Shown: positions 26,223 through 34,125 of the stretch, piece after piece | Layout of the letters: each line of letters opens with the position of its first letter | Position numbering within the stretch: the stretch's first letter is position 1 | Translations under genes and position numbers: made by a program | Source of the DNA: an uncultured Clostridium sp. | Lineage (GTDB): Bacteria; Bacillota; Clostridia; Clostridiales; Clostridiaceae | Direction of reading: 5' to 3' | NCBI GenBank assembly: GCA_934746785.1 | Contig: CAKVFO010000004.1 | Span: 1 to 50,653 of the forward strand | DNA: 50,653 nt | Notes under the pieces: model-generated | The model's database searches: none | Seen by the model: the letters and a program-made list of their open reading frames with translations, nothing else | What the model was told of the DNA's origin: nothing

Positions 26223-27613
26223 TAATTAAGCCCCCTTTTTGTTTCACTTAAAAAATCAGCTAAGGCGTTTATTTGAATTTCTACTGATTTAGAAGAAGGA
26301 CCCCCAAATACTTTTCTTTCTTCTACACAAGTATATAAGTCTATAGCTTCATAAACATCCTCTTCAAAAATAGGAGAGAATTCTTTTAATTTTTCTAGTG
26401 AAAGATCTTCAATATGTTTATTTTCTTGAATACAGTAAAGAACAATTTCACCAACTATACCATGAGCATTTCTAAATGCTTCGCCTTTTTTAACTAGATA
26501 GTCAGCAAGGTCAGTAGCATTAGTAAATCCACCAGCAGCACCTTTTCTCATGCTGTCTTTATTAACTCTCATAGTAGAAATCATTCCAGAGAAAGTTTTT
26601 AATGCAAGATTAACAGTATCAATAGCATCAAATACACTTTCTTTATCTTCTTGCATATCCTTGTTATAAGCTAAAGGAATGCCTTTCATAACAGTTAATA
26701 GTGTCATTAAATCTCCATAAACACGACCAGTTTTACCTCTTATAAGTTCTGCAACATCAGGATTCTTTTTTTGAGGCATTATAGAACTACCAGTACTATA
26801 GCCATCATCAAGCTCTACAAATTTAAATTCGTTTGTACACCAAAGAATAATTTCTTCTGAGAATCTTGAAAGGTGCATCATTATCATAGAAATTGCAGAT
26901 AAAGTTTCTATAACATAATCTCTATCAGAAACTGAATCTAAACTGTTCATAGTAACTTTTGAAAAACCTAATTCTTTTGCAACAAATTCTCTATCTATAG
27001 GATAAGTAGAGGTAGCAAGAGCACCAGAACCAAGTGGCATTTCATCAGTTCTCTTATAGCAGTCTTGAAGTCTTCCGATATCTCTTTTAAACATTTCAGC
27101 ATAAGCTAAAAGATGATGCGCAAGAGTTATTGGTTGAGCTTTTTGCATATGTGTATAACCAGGCATTATAGTTGAAGTATTTTCTTTTGATTTATTTAAT
27201 AAAACTTCTTCAAGTTCTAATATGTTTTTAATAATTCCTATTTGAGCTTTCTTTAAATACATGCGAAGATCTAAAGTAACTTGGTCATTTCTACTTCTTC
27301 CTGTATGTAATTTTTTTCCGCAGTCACCAATATAATATGTTAGAATTCCTTCTGTAAAACTATGAATGTCTTCAGAAGTGGGGTCAACTTCTATGACCCC
27401 ATTTTCCATGCGAGTTAAAATTTCTTGTAAACCCGCTGCTATCTTTTCACTAGATTCCTTTGGAATAATACATTGTTTTCCAAGCATTTTTACATGAGCT
27501 AAACTACCTTCAATATCTTCTTTATACATTCTTTGATCAACTCTTATTGAAGAGTTGAAATCATTAACCAAGTCATCTGTCCCTTTTTTAAATCGTCCGC
27601 CCCAAAGTTTCAT
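26222..27613 (-). CDS. argH: Argininosuccinate lyase
   Basis: Last step of arginine synthesis: splits argininosuccinate into arginine and fumarate. It is 463 residues long, with the fumarase/aspartase-superfamily signature GSSIMPQKKNP (about residues 275-285). Other conserved parts are TGRSRNDQVTLDLR and the TMPGYTHMQKAQP-like stretch (IMPGYTHMQ). ATG 27613 follows gaggc, 16 bases after argG. It overlaps argC by one base. Confidence 0.95.
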   Translation of the reverse strand: MKLWGGRFKKGTDDLVNDFNSSIRVDQRMYKEDIEGSLAHVKMLGKQCIIPKESSEKIAAGLQEILTRMENGVIEVDPTSEDIHSFTEGILTYYIGDCGKKLHTGRSRNDQVTLDLRMYLKKAQIGIIKNILELEEVLLNKSKENTSTIMPGYTHMQKAQPITLAHHLLAYAEMFKRDIGRLQDCYKRTDEMPLGSGALATSTYPIDREFVAKELGFSKVTMNSLDSVSDRDYVIETLSAISMIMMHLSRFSEEIILWCTNEFKFVELDDGYSTGSSIMPQKKNPDVAELIRGKTGRVYGDLMTLLTVMKGIPLAYNKDMQEDKESVFDAIDTVNLALKTFSGMISTMRVNKDSMRKGAAGGFTNATDLADYLVKKGEAFRNAHGIVGEIVLYCIQENKHIEDLSLEKLKEFSPIFEEDVYEAIDLYTCVEERKVFGGPSSKSVEIQINALADFLSETKRGLN

Positions 27614-27629
27614 ATATTTAGCCTCACTT

Positions 27630-28850
27630 TTATTTGTTATTTTTCATTTTTGCATCCATCTTAGCTTTAACTACAGTTGGAAGTCCAAATAAGTTTATGA
27701 ATCCAGCTGAATCTTTTTGATCATAAACTGAATCTTCATCAAATGTTGCATATTCTTCATTGTATAGAGAATAAGGAGCTGTCATACCAGCGTTTACAAC
27801 ATTACCTTTATATAGTTTTAATTTAACTTCACCAGTTACATTTTCTTGAGTCTTATCTACAAAAGCAGTAAGAGCTTCTCTAAGTGGTGAGAACCATAAG
27901 CCGTTATAAACTAAGTCAGCAAATTTTAGAGCAACTTGTTCTTTATAATGAGCTGTTTCTTTATCCAAACATAATTCTTCTAAGTCTTTATGAGCTTTGT
28001 AAAGGATAGTTCCACCTGGAGTTTCATAAACACCTCTTGACTTCATACCAACAAGTCTGTTTTCAACCATGTCAGTAATACCAATAGCATTATCTCCACC
28101 TAATTTGTTTAATTTTTTAAGAAGTTCAACGCTATCCATTTTTTCACCGTTAAGAGCAACTGCCTTACCTTGTTCGAATGATAAAGTAATGTAAGTAGCT
28201 TTGTCAGGAGCCTTTTCTATAGTTGTAGATAATTCAAGGATTTCATCATATTTTGGTTCATTGGCTGGATCTTCAAGATCTAATCCTTCATGGCTTAAAT
28301 GCCAGATGTTCATATCTTTACTATAGTTTGTTTCACGATTAATCTTTATTGGAATGTTATGCTTTTCTGCATATTCAATTTCTTCTTCTCTTGATTTGAT
28401 GTCCCAGATTCTCCAAGGAGCAATAATTGGCATCTCAGGGGCAAAAGCTTTAATTGCAAGTTCAAATCTTACTTGGTCATTACCTTTACCAGTACATCCG
28501 TGACATATAGCATCAGCACCTTCAGCTTTTGCAATTTCAACTATTCTTTTAGCAATAAGTGGTCTTGCAAAAGATGTTCCTAATAAGTATTTACCTTCAT
28601 AAATAGCACCAGCTTGGATAGTTGGGAATATATAATCATCAACAAATTCTTTAGTTAAATCTTCAATGTATATTTTTGAAGCTCCAGTTTTTAATGCTCT
28701 TTCTTTTAATCCTACAATTTCTGATTCTTGACCGACATTTCCTGATACACAGATAACTTCGCATCCATAGTTATCCTTTAACCATTGAATAATTATAGAT
28801 GTATCTAGTCCGCCAGAATATGCTAAAACTACTTTGTTATATTTCTTCAT
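27630..28850 (-). CDS. argG: Argininosuccinate synthase
   Basis: Joins citrulline and aspartate with ATP to argininosuccinate. It is the first gene of the arg operon. The 406 residues carry the PP-loop YSGGLDTS (11-18), HGCTGKGNDQVRFE and the RPWRIWD-like segment (APWRIWDIKSR). ATG 28850 follows a ggggg ribosome site. Upstream is a strong promoter overlapped by an ArgR-like palindrome. Having argGH lead the operon instead of argC differs from the Bacillus layout. Confidence 0.96.
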   Translation of the reverse strand: MKKYNKVVLAYSGGLDTSIIIQWLKDNYGCEVICVSGNVGQESEIVGLKERALKTGASKIYIEDLTKEFVDDYIFPTIQAGAIYEGKYLLGTSFARPLIAKRIVEIAKAEGADAICHGCTGKGNDQVRFELAIKAFAPEMPIIAPWRIWDIKSREEEIEYAEKHNIPIKINRETNYSKDMNIWHLSHEGLDLEDPANEPKYDEILELSTTIEKAPDKATYITLSFEQGKAVALNGEKMDSVELLKKLNKLGGDNAIGITDMVENRLVGMKSRGVYETPGGTILYKAHKDLEELCLDKETAHYKEQVALKFADLVYNGLWFSPLREALTAFVDKTQENVTGEVKLKLYKGNVVNAGMTAPYSLYNEEYATFDEDSVYDQKDSAGFINLFGLPTVVKAKMDAKMKNNK

Positions 28851-28904
28851 TTTTTATAGCCCCCTTAATTTTAAATAAATTCTATAAATTACTAATTACT
28901 TATA

Positions 28905-28950
28905 ATTATACATTCATATTGCATAATATGCAAGGATATTCATGATAAAT
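28905..28950 (-). promoter_or_regulatory. arg operon promoter with candidate ArgR sites
   Basis: On the minus strand TTGCAT (28933-28928), 17 bases and TATAAT (28910-28905) form a good promoter. The perfect palindrome TTGCATATTATGCAA (28933-28919) covers the -35. CATGAATA (28950-28943) and TATGAATGTATA flank it and resemble half-sites of the Bacillus ARG box (CATGAATAAAAATTCAAG). Arginine-dependent repression by ArgR is a reasonable inference. Confidence 0.6.
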
Positions 28951-29078
28951 GTATAAGAAAAAGTATTAAAAATTAATATACAATTTAAGGAAAAATTAAG
29001 GAGAAAATTATATTAAATTTAACAAGATTGGATATGATTAAAGAAAAGAATAAAAGAAAAGAGAAGGAGATTAATAGA

Positions 29079-29768
29079 ATGATAGAAATTAATGAGGTTT
29101 CAAAAGTCTATAAGATGGGAAAAGAAAAAGTAGTAGCATTAAATAATGTTTCTTTAAAAATTAATAAAGGAGAATTTGTAGCAATTATAGGACCATCGGG
29201 GTCAGGTAAATCAACTCTTATGCATATTGTAGGAGGGCTTGATTCACCAACATCAGGAACTATATCCATAGAAGGAAAGGATATAAGTAAATTAAAAGAT
29301 AAGCAATTATCTAAATATAGAAATGAAAAAATAGGATTTGTATTCCAAGCATTTAATCTAGAAAATTCTCAAACAGCATTAGAGAATGTAATGATGCCAT
29401 TAATTTTTGCAGGAATATCTAAGAGAGAAAGAAAAGAAAGAGCATTAAAAGCATTAGAACAAGTAGGATTAAAAGATTTAGCAAAACACAAACCTAATGA
29501 AATGTCAGGCGGGCAAAGACAAAGGGTATCTATAGCAAGAGCTTTAGTAAATAATCCAGAGATTATATTTGCAGATGAACCAACAGGAAATTTAGATTCA
29601 AAGTCTGGTGAAAATATAATGCAATTGTTTAAAGAAATTAATGCAAAGGGATTTACAGTAATAATGGTTACTCATAATCCAGAAGAAGCAAATAAGGCTA
29701 AACGTGTAATTAAAATTAAGGATGGAGAAATTACTTCAGATATTATAAAAGAAGAGGAAATAGCTTAG
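29079..29768 (+). CDS. ABC transporter ATP-binding subunit, MacB/LolD type
   Basis: A cytoplasmic ATPase that drives the two permeases downstream. Walker A is GPSGSGKST (38-46), the Q-loop lies in VFQAFNLE, the signature MSGGQRQRVSIARAL is near 141-155, Walker B is IIFADEPTGNLDS, and the switch His lies in VTHN. I chose ATG 29079, nine bases after aaggag (29064-29069). An in-frame TTG at 29028 would add 17 Lys/Glu-rich residues without a ribosome site. The product is 229 residues, normal for this family. The gene is divergent from the arg operon and 11 bases before the first permease gene. No two-component system or bacitracin-type sensor is adjacent. Confidence 0.93.
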   Translation: MIEINEVSKVYKMGKEKVVALNNVSLKINKGEFVAIIGPSGSGKSTLMHIVGGLDSPTSGTISIEGKDISKLKDKQLSKYRNEKIGFVFQAFNLENSQTALENVMMPLIFAGISKRERKERALKALEQVGLKDLAKHKPNEMSGGQRQRVSIARALVNNPEIIFADEPTGNLDSKSGENIMQLFKEINAKGFTVIMVTHNPEEANKAKRVIKIKDGEITSDIIKEEEIA

Positions 29769-29779
29769 GGGGAAAAGTA

Positions 29780-31105
29780 ATGAAAATAAAAGAATATATT
29801 CTTATGTCCTTAAGGGATTTATGGAGGAGAAAAGGGAGAACAATTTTAACTTCTTTAGGAATAACTATAGGTACCCTTTTAATTGTTACAATGATGGGGA
29901 TTGTAGTAGGCCTTAAAGGATTTATGAGTGATGCTGTTAATGATGGAGATGGCTCAAGAACTATACAGGTATCTCATTACAAAGATTATTCTAATGTAGA
30001 ATATGATGATGAAGTGATGAGTAATGCAAGTAAGTTTGAAGAAGAATATTTTAAGAAAATTGATGATGATGTAATAGAAAAATTAAAGGATACAGGAAAA
30101 GTAGAAACAGTAATAGGAGAAATTACTTATAGTCCAAACTCTATTATTTTTAACAATAAAGAATATAAGGGAATTATGAATGCTTATGGATTTAATGTTG
30201 ATGCAAATTTATATTCTGATTCTGAAATTGAAAAAGTAAGACATGATGAAAAGGATGATTCTTTAAATCCTTTAAAAGCAGGTAAATTTATTTCAGAAGA
30301 AAGTGGTCAGGTTTTAATTGGTGAAAAGCTTCTTAATAAATTAGATTTAACAAAGGATGATGTTTTAGATAAAGAAATAGAAGTATCTGCTATAAATCAA
30401 GAAAGTAATAATGCTAAGAAGCTTACAAAAAAATTAAAAGTAGTTGGAATAATAGAGGAACATTTTAATTATTCAAACTGTTTAGTGTTAAGTGCTAAGG
30501 ATATTTCAGAATTAAAGGGCTATTCATTATTGCAAAAAGATTACTTTGAAAATAAAGGATATGACTGTATAACTGTATTAACTAATGAACTTTCAGATGT
30601 AGAAAGTGTAAGTGATACTATTAAAGAACTTGATTATTATTCAATGTCATCCATAGATCAAGCAAAAGCTATTGAAACTACTCTTGGCTCAATGAATAAA
30701 GGATTTTTAATATTAGGAATAATAGTTTTATTTGTTGCATCAATAGGAATAATTAATACAATGGGAATGGCAGTAGCAGAAAGAACTAAGAGTATTGGAG
30801 TAATGAAAGCAGTAGGAGCAAGTTCTGGTGCAGTAAAATTAATGTTTTTAATTCAATCCTCATTAATAGGATTAATAGGCGGAGTTTTTGGAGTATTAAT
30901 AGGAAGTGGAATTAATAGTTTAATACAGATGTATGCAGAATCTAAAATATCAGATTCAAAAATGAATATGGCAATAAGTATTGGACTTCCTTGGTACTGG
31001 ATTTTATTAATATTATTATTCTCAATGGCTGTTGCATTAATTTCAGGAATTTATCCAGCTAATAGAGCTGCAAAGCTTGATCCAGTTGAAGCGTTAAGAA
31101 GATAG
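29780..31105 (+). CDS. ABC transporter permease 1 (MacB/FtsX fold)
   Basis: A 441-residue membrane subunit. One N-terminal helix (about 20-42) is followed by a long extracellular domain (about 45-305), then three C-terminal membrane helices, ending in ISGIYPANRAAKLDPVEALRR, the hallmark end of MacB/FtsX permeases. Such proteins move signals or peptides across the envelope by mechanotransmission rather than by an open channel. The export substrate is unknown; peptide, antimicrobial or lipoprotein handling are possible. ATG 29780 follows ggggaaaag. It is co-transcribed with the ATPase and the second permease. Confidence 0.9.
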   Translation: MKIKEYILMSLRDLWRRKGRTILTSLGITIGTLLIVTMMGIVVGLKGFMSDAVNDGDGSRTIQVSHYKDYSNVEYDDEVMSNASKFEEEYFKKIDDDVIEKLKDTGKVETVIGEITYSPNSIIFNNKEYKGIMNAYGFNVDANLYSDSEIEKVRHDEKDDSLNPLKAGKFISEESGQVLIGEKLLNKLDLTKDDVLDKEIEVSAINQESNNAKKLTKKLKVVGIIEEHFNYSNCLVLSAKDISELKGYSLLQKDYFENKGYDCITVLTNELSDVESVSDTIKELDYYSMSSIDQAKAIETTLGSMNKGFLILGIIVLFVASIGIINTMGMAVAERTKSIGVMKAVGASSGAVKLMFLIQSSLIGLIGGVFGVLIGSGINSLIQMYAESKISDSKMNMAISIGLPWYWILLILLFSMAVALISGIYPANRAAKLDPVEALRR

Positions 31106-31121
31106 TAAGGGGGAAGATATA

Positions 31122-32438
31122 ATGAAGATTACAGACAAGGTATCTATGTCATTTAAAGATTTAATGAATAGAAAATTAAGATCAATACTTACTATTTTAG
31201 CAGTATCTATAGGTTCATTTTTATTAATTGTAATGATGGGACTAAGTGATGGAATAGTTAGTAAATTAAAAGATATGATAAGTAATTTTGGTGATACAAA
31301 TATTGTACAGGTATATCCGATAGATTCAGAGGCAATAAAAGATGGAGGCGGTACAGAAATAAAGGTTACAGATTTAAACGAAGAATCTGAAGCTTCTGAA
31401 GAAAATTCACAGGATGAAGAGGATAAAACAATAAAGAAGATATTTGCTAAGGATTTAGAGGATATTAAGAATATTGATGGTGTTGAGAAGGTATCTGCTT
31501 ATGTTGAGGGAAAAGCAACAGAAGTTAGATTAGATGATGATAAAAAGATAAGCAAGAGTTTAAAAATAAGAGCTTATGATTTTAATAATGATGTCGATAT
31601 ATCAAAGGAATTGAAGGCTGGATCTATACTTAAAAATGAAGAAAATGATATTATTTTGAGCGAAGATATTGTATCTAGGTTCGGAGTCTCAGATAATGAA
31701 GAAATTTTAAATAAGAAAGTTAAGGTTCAAGTGGAATATCCACAGATGGATGGAGTTATTGTAAAGGAGCCTAAGGTAATTGAGGGAACAGTTGTTGGTG
31801 TTGCAGATAAAGAAAAATTTTCTGAAACCTTAATAATGAGTGAGAAAAAAGCAGATCCGCTTTTAGCTTACTTTACAGAAAAGGACGAGTACTTAAGTGA
31901 AAACGGCTATAGTATGGCTAATGTATATGCTAAGGAAGGTCAAGATTTAACTATATTAGCAGGAAAGATAACTAGTGAATGTGGATATCAAACTTTTTCT
32001 ACAGATATGATAAATAAAGGCCTTGATGTATTAGGTGGTGTAGTAAAAGCAGTTTTATCTATAGCAGGATTAATAGTATTAGTAGTTGCTGCATTAGGAT
32101 TAGTTAATACAGTTAGTATGACACTTCAAGAAAAGAGAAAGATGATTGGTGTTATGAGATCAGTAGGTGGATCAAAGTCTAATATAAGAGGAGTATTTAC
32201 TTATCAATCATTAATGATAGGAATTGCTGGTGGATTATTAGGATGTATTTTATCAGGTATAGGAATATTTATAGCCAATGAATATGTAACTAAATCTAGT
32301 AATTTTACTATTCCATTAACAACTAATAATGTATTAATGTCATTGGGTATAACAGTAGTTATGTCTCTAATAGCAGGGGTAATTCCAGCTTGTAAGGCTG
32401 CAAGAATAAATGTTGTAGAGGCTGTAGCAGAGGAATAA
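31122..32438 (+). CDS. ABC transporter permease 2 (MacB/FtsX fold)
   Basis: A 438-residue paralogue of the preceding permease with the same layout: N-terminal helix (RKLRSILTILAVSIGSFLL), extracellular domain and three C-terminal helices ending IAGVIPACKAARINVVEAV. Its extracellular domain has an acidic, low-complexity stretch (about 84-105, EESEASEENSQDEED) absent from the first permease, so the pair probably forms an asymmetric dimer. ATG 31122 follows gggggaag, 16 bases after permease 1. It is the last clear member of the ABC operon; the DUF1540 gene follows 55 bases later. Confidence 0.9.
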   Translation: MKITDKVSMSFKDLMNRKLRSILTILAVSIGSFLLIVMMGLSDGIVSKLKDMISNFGDTNIVQVYPIDSEAIKDGGGTEIKVTDLNEESEASEENSQDEEDKTIKKIFAKDLEDIKNIDGVEKVSAYVEGKATEVRLDDDKKISKSLKIRAYDFNNDVDISKELKAGSILKNEENDIILSEDIVSRFGVSDNEEILNKKVKVQVEYPQMDGVIVKEPKVIEGTVVGVADKEKFSETLIMSEKKADPLLAYFTEKDEYLSENGYSMANVYAKEGQDLTILAGKITSECGYQTFSTDMINKGLDVLGGVVKAVLSIAGLIVLVVAALGLVNTVSMTLQEKRKMIGVMRSVGGSKSNIRGVFTYQSLMIGIAGGLLGCILSGIGIFIANEYVTKSSNFTIPLTTNNVLMSLGITVVMSLIAGVIPACKAARINVVEAVAEE

Positions 32439-32493
32439 AATAAGAAAACAGTCAAATACTAAACTATATTAAAAAATATAGGAGGTATTTGAT

Positions 32494-32817
32494 ATGAGGG
32501 TTAATCAATTAAGTTGTTGTGCAGATAATTGTGAAAATAATAAAGATGGATATTGTTTATTATCATCAATAGAAGTTTCAGGAATGGCAGCTCAAAATTC
32601 ATTTTCAACCTATTGTGAAAGTTTTGTACCTCAATTAGGAAGATTTTTAAGTAAAAATAAGCTAAATAGTCCTTATGCAGATATAAAGTGTACTGTTAAA
32701 GAATGTGTTTATAACTTAAACAGTTGTTGTACAGCAAAATATGTTGATATTGCAGGCCATTCAGCTACAACTATAGATGATACATTATGTTCAACATTTA
32801 GAAGAACTAGCATGTGA
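32494..32817 (+). CDS. Protein with two DUF1540 cysteine motifs
   Basis: A 107-residue protein built of two repeats of a cysteine-rich unit: CCADNCENNKDGYC with a following SIEVSG (about 7-30), and CTVKECVYNLNSCC with YVDIAG (about 67-90). Between them lies a C-containing linker (YCESFVPQLGRF). DUF1540 units are common in clostridia and are presumed to bind a metal, but the function is not known. The start is well supported (aggagg before ATG 32494). It may be read from the ABC operon or from its own promoter, and is closed by a terminator at 32821. Confidence 0.8.
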   Translation: MRVNQLSCCADNCENNKDGYCLLSSIEVSGMAAQNSFSTYCESFVPQLGRFLSKNKLNSPYADIKCTVKECVYNLNSCCTAKYVDIAGHSATTIDDTLCSTFRRTSM

Positions 32818-32820
32818 AAG

Positions 32821-32863
32821 AAGGGGAATATAGCATAAATAAAGGCTATACTCCTCTTTTTTT
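32821..32863. terminator. Terminator between the DUF1540 and DUF4363 genes
   Basis: A 14-base stem with one mismatch (32821-32834, 32845-32858) and a T7 tract. It lies between convergent genes and overlaps the stop codon of the minus-strand gene. Confidence 0.8.
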
Positions 32864-33242
32864 AGAATATATTTTCAATTGTAACTTCATGAAGATGTTC
32901 AATATTTTTAGCAAGTTCTTTTAATGAGTTGGCAGCAATTAAAGAGTTAGTATAATCTTCACATTTTATATATAAATATAATTCATTAGTTTCTTCTAAA
33001 AAATTATCAAAGTCTGTGTGATTAATATATACGGCTGTTATTTTTGTTTTATCATCAAGCACAGTAAGAATTTCTTGTATCTTATTTTTACAGCTTTCAT
33101 AATCTTTATCTTCAATAAGAAATTCAATTTCTTCTGAACTTTCAATTAAATAATTACATAAATTAATAAGAGATGAATTAACAAAATATATAAATATAAG
33201 CAGGCAGAAAAATATAGTTATAGGGATAAACATACGTTTCAT
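32862..33242 (-). CDS. DUF4363 family protein
   Basis: A 126-residue protein with one N-terminal membrane helix (about 4-22, FIPITIFFCLLIFIYFV) and an outside helical domain rich in Glu/Lys. This fits the DUF4363 family, which is habitually encoded next to DUF421 proteins in Firmicutes. Its start overlaps the end of the DUF421 gene by four bases (ATGA type), so the two are translationally coupled and probably form one membrane complex. The biochemical role is unknown. Confidence 0.75.
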   Translation of the reverse strand: MKRMFIPITIFFCLLIFIYFVNSSLINLCNYLIESSEEIEFLIEDKDYESCKNKIQEILTVLDDKTKITAVYINHTDFDNFLEETNELYLYIKCEDYTNSLIAANSLKELAKNIEHLHEVTIENIF

Positions 33243-33988
33243 TTTTCACACTCCTTTTCATACTCATCAAATAGTTGATATCTAAATTTTCCGTTAGTAT
33301 CATATAGAGCTATTACAACCTGTTCTATTGAATTAATATTATGATTTTTTAGAACATTTAAGATCCATTCTTTATCTTTTCCTGAACCTGTAAGAGTATT
33401 AGTATTTACCTTTCCATCAATAACTAAAATCTTAGGAAGGAATGGTGGTTTTGTAGTATTTTTTGAACTTGATGAATTACTACCAGAATTTGCTTCAGCT
33501 GTTCCTGTAAATGATGATGAACTACTACTTTGTGATGATGAACTTGAAGATGATGGCAGAATAGAAAGCTGACCATTATTTTCAAGTATTGCATATTGAA
33601 TTTCTTCCAAATCAAAGTAACCGGCAAGCCTTATTTCTTCCATTAACTCATCAATGTTAATTTGTTGTTTTTTTAATATTTCATAATTTATTTTACCTTT
33701 ATAAACAAGTATACAAGGTTCGCCATCTATAAATTTTCTAATTAACTGACTTTTAAGTTCAATTTGAGATAATATCGTTTTTAAAAAAAGAAGAGTTATT
33801 ATAGGGATAACTCCAAGTAATAGGGGATAGCGAGTATCTTGCATAGGTAAGGATGCTAAGTCTGAAATCATTATAGTTATTACAAATTCATAAGGTTGAA
33901 GCTCACCTATTTGACGTTTCCCCATAAGTCTCATAACTACGACAACTAATGTATATAAAATTGCTGTTCTAATACAAACTATAAACAT
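33239..33988 (-). CDS. DUF421 (YetF-like) membrane protein with a serine-rich insert
   Basis: A 249-residue protein. Three N-terminal membrane helices (about 3-20, 33-48, 56-72) hold the family motif RLMGKRQIGELQPYEFVITI, followed by a cytoplasmic two-part domain (GEPCILVYKGKIN, AGYFDLEEIQYAILENNGQLSI, then ILVIDGKVN, KNHNINSIEQVVIALYD). YetF-family proteins are linked to spore and envelope traits in Bacillus, but the function is not settled. Unusual here is a stretch at about 146-176 with runs of six to seven serines plus Gly/Asn/Thr, inserted between the two halves of the cytoplasmic domain. ATG 33988 follows aaggagg. Confidence 0.82.
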   Translation of the reverse strand: MFIVCIRTAILYTLVVVVMRLMGKRQIGELQPYEFVITIMISDLASLPMQDTRYPLLLGVIPIITLLFLKTILSQIELKSQLIRKFIDGEPCILVYKGKINYEILKKQQINIDELMEEIRLAGYFDLEEIQYAILENNGQLSILPSSSSSSSQSSSSSSFTGTAEANSGSNSSSSKNTTKPPFLPKILVIDGKVNTNTLTGSGKDKEWILNVLKNHNINSIEQVVIALYDTNGKFRYQLFDEYEKECEK

Positions 33989-34057
33989 AATCTAAATTCC
34001 TCCTTGCAAAATTTAGTATTTGATAATTTTAAGAAATTTATTCTAGTGTAAAAATTC

Positions 34058-34086
34058 TTTATAAAAGGAAATTGTTTGTATATAAT
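34058..34086 (+). promoter_or_regulatory. Promoter of the nucleoside kinase gene
   Basis: TTTATA (34058-34063), 17 bases and TATAAT (34081-34086), 40 bases before the start codon. Confidence 0.45.
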
Positions 34087-34125
34087 GTATTAAAAGGAAT
34101 AATATTCAATTGGGCGGTGTAATAG

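Noticed and set aside
33424..33627. 67-codon His-rich open frame on the minus strand
   Set aside because: A frame-shifted reading of the serine-coding repeats of the DUF421 gene.
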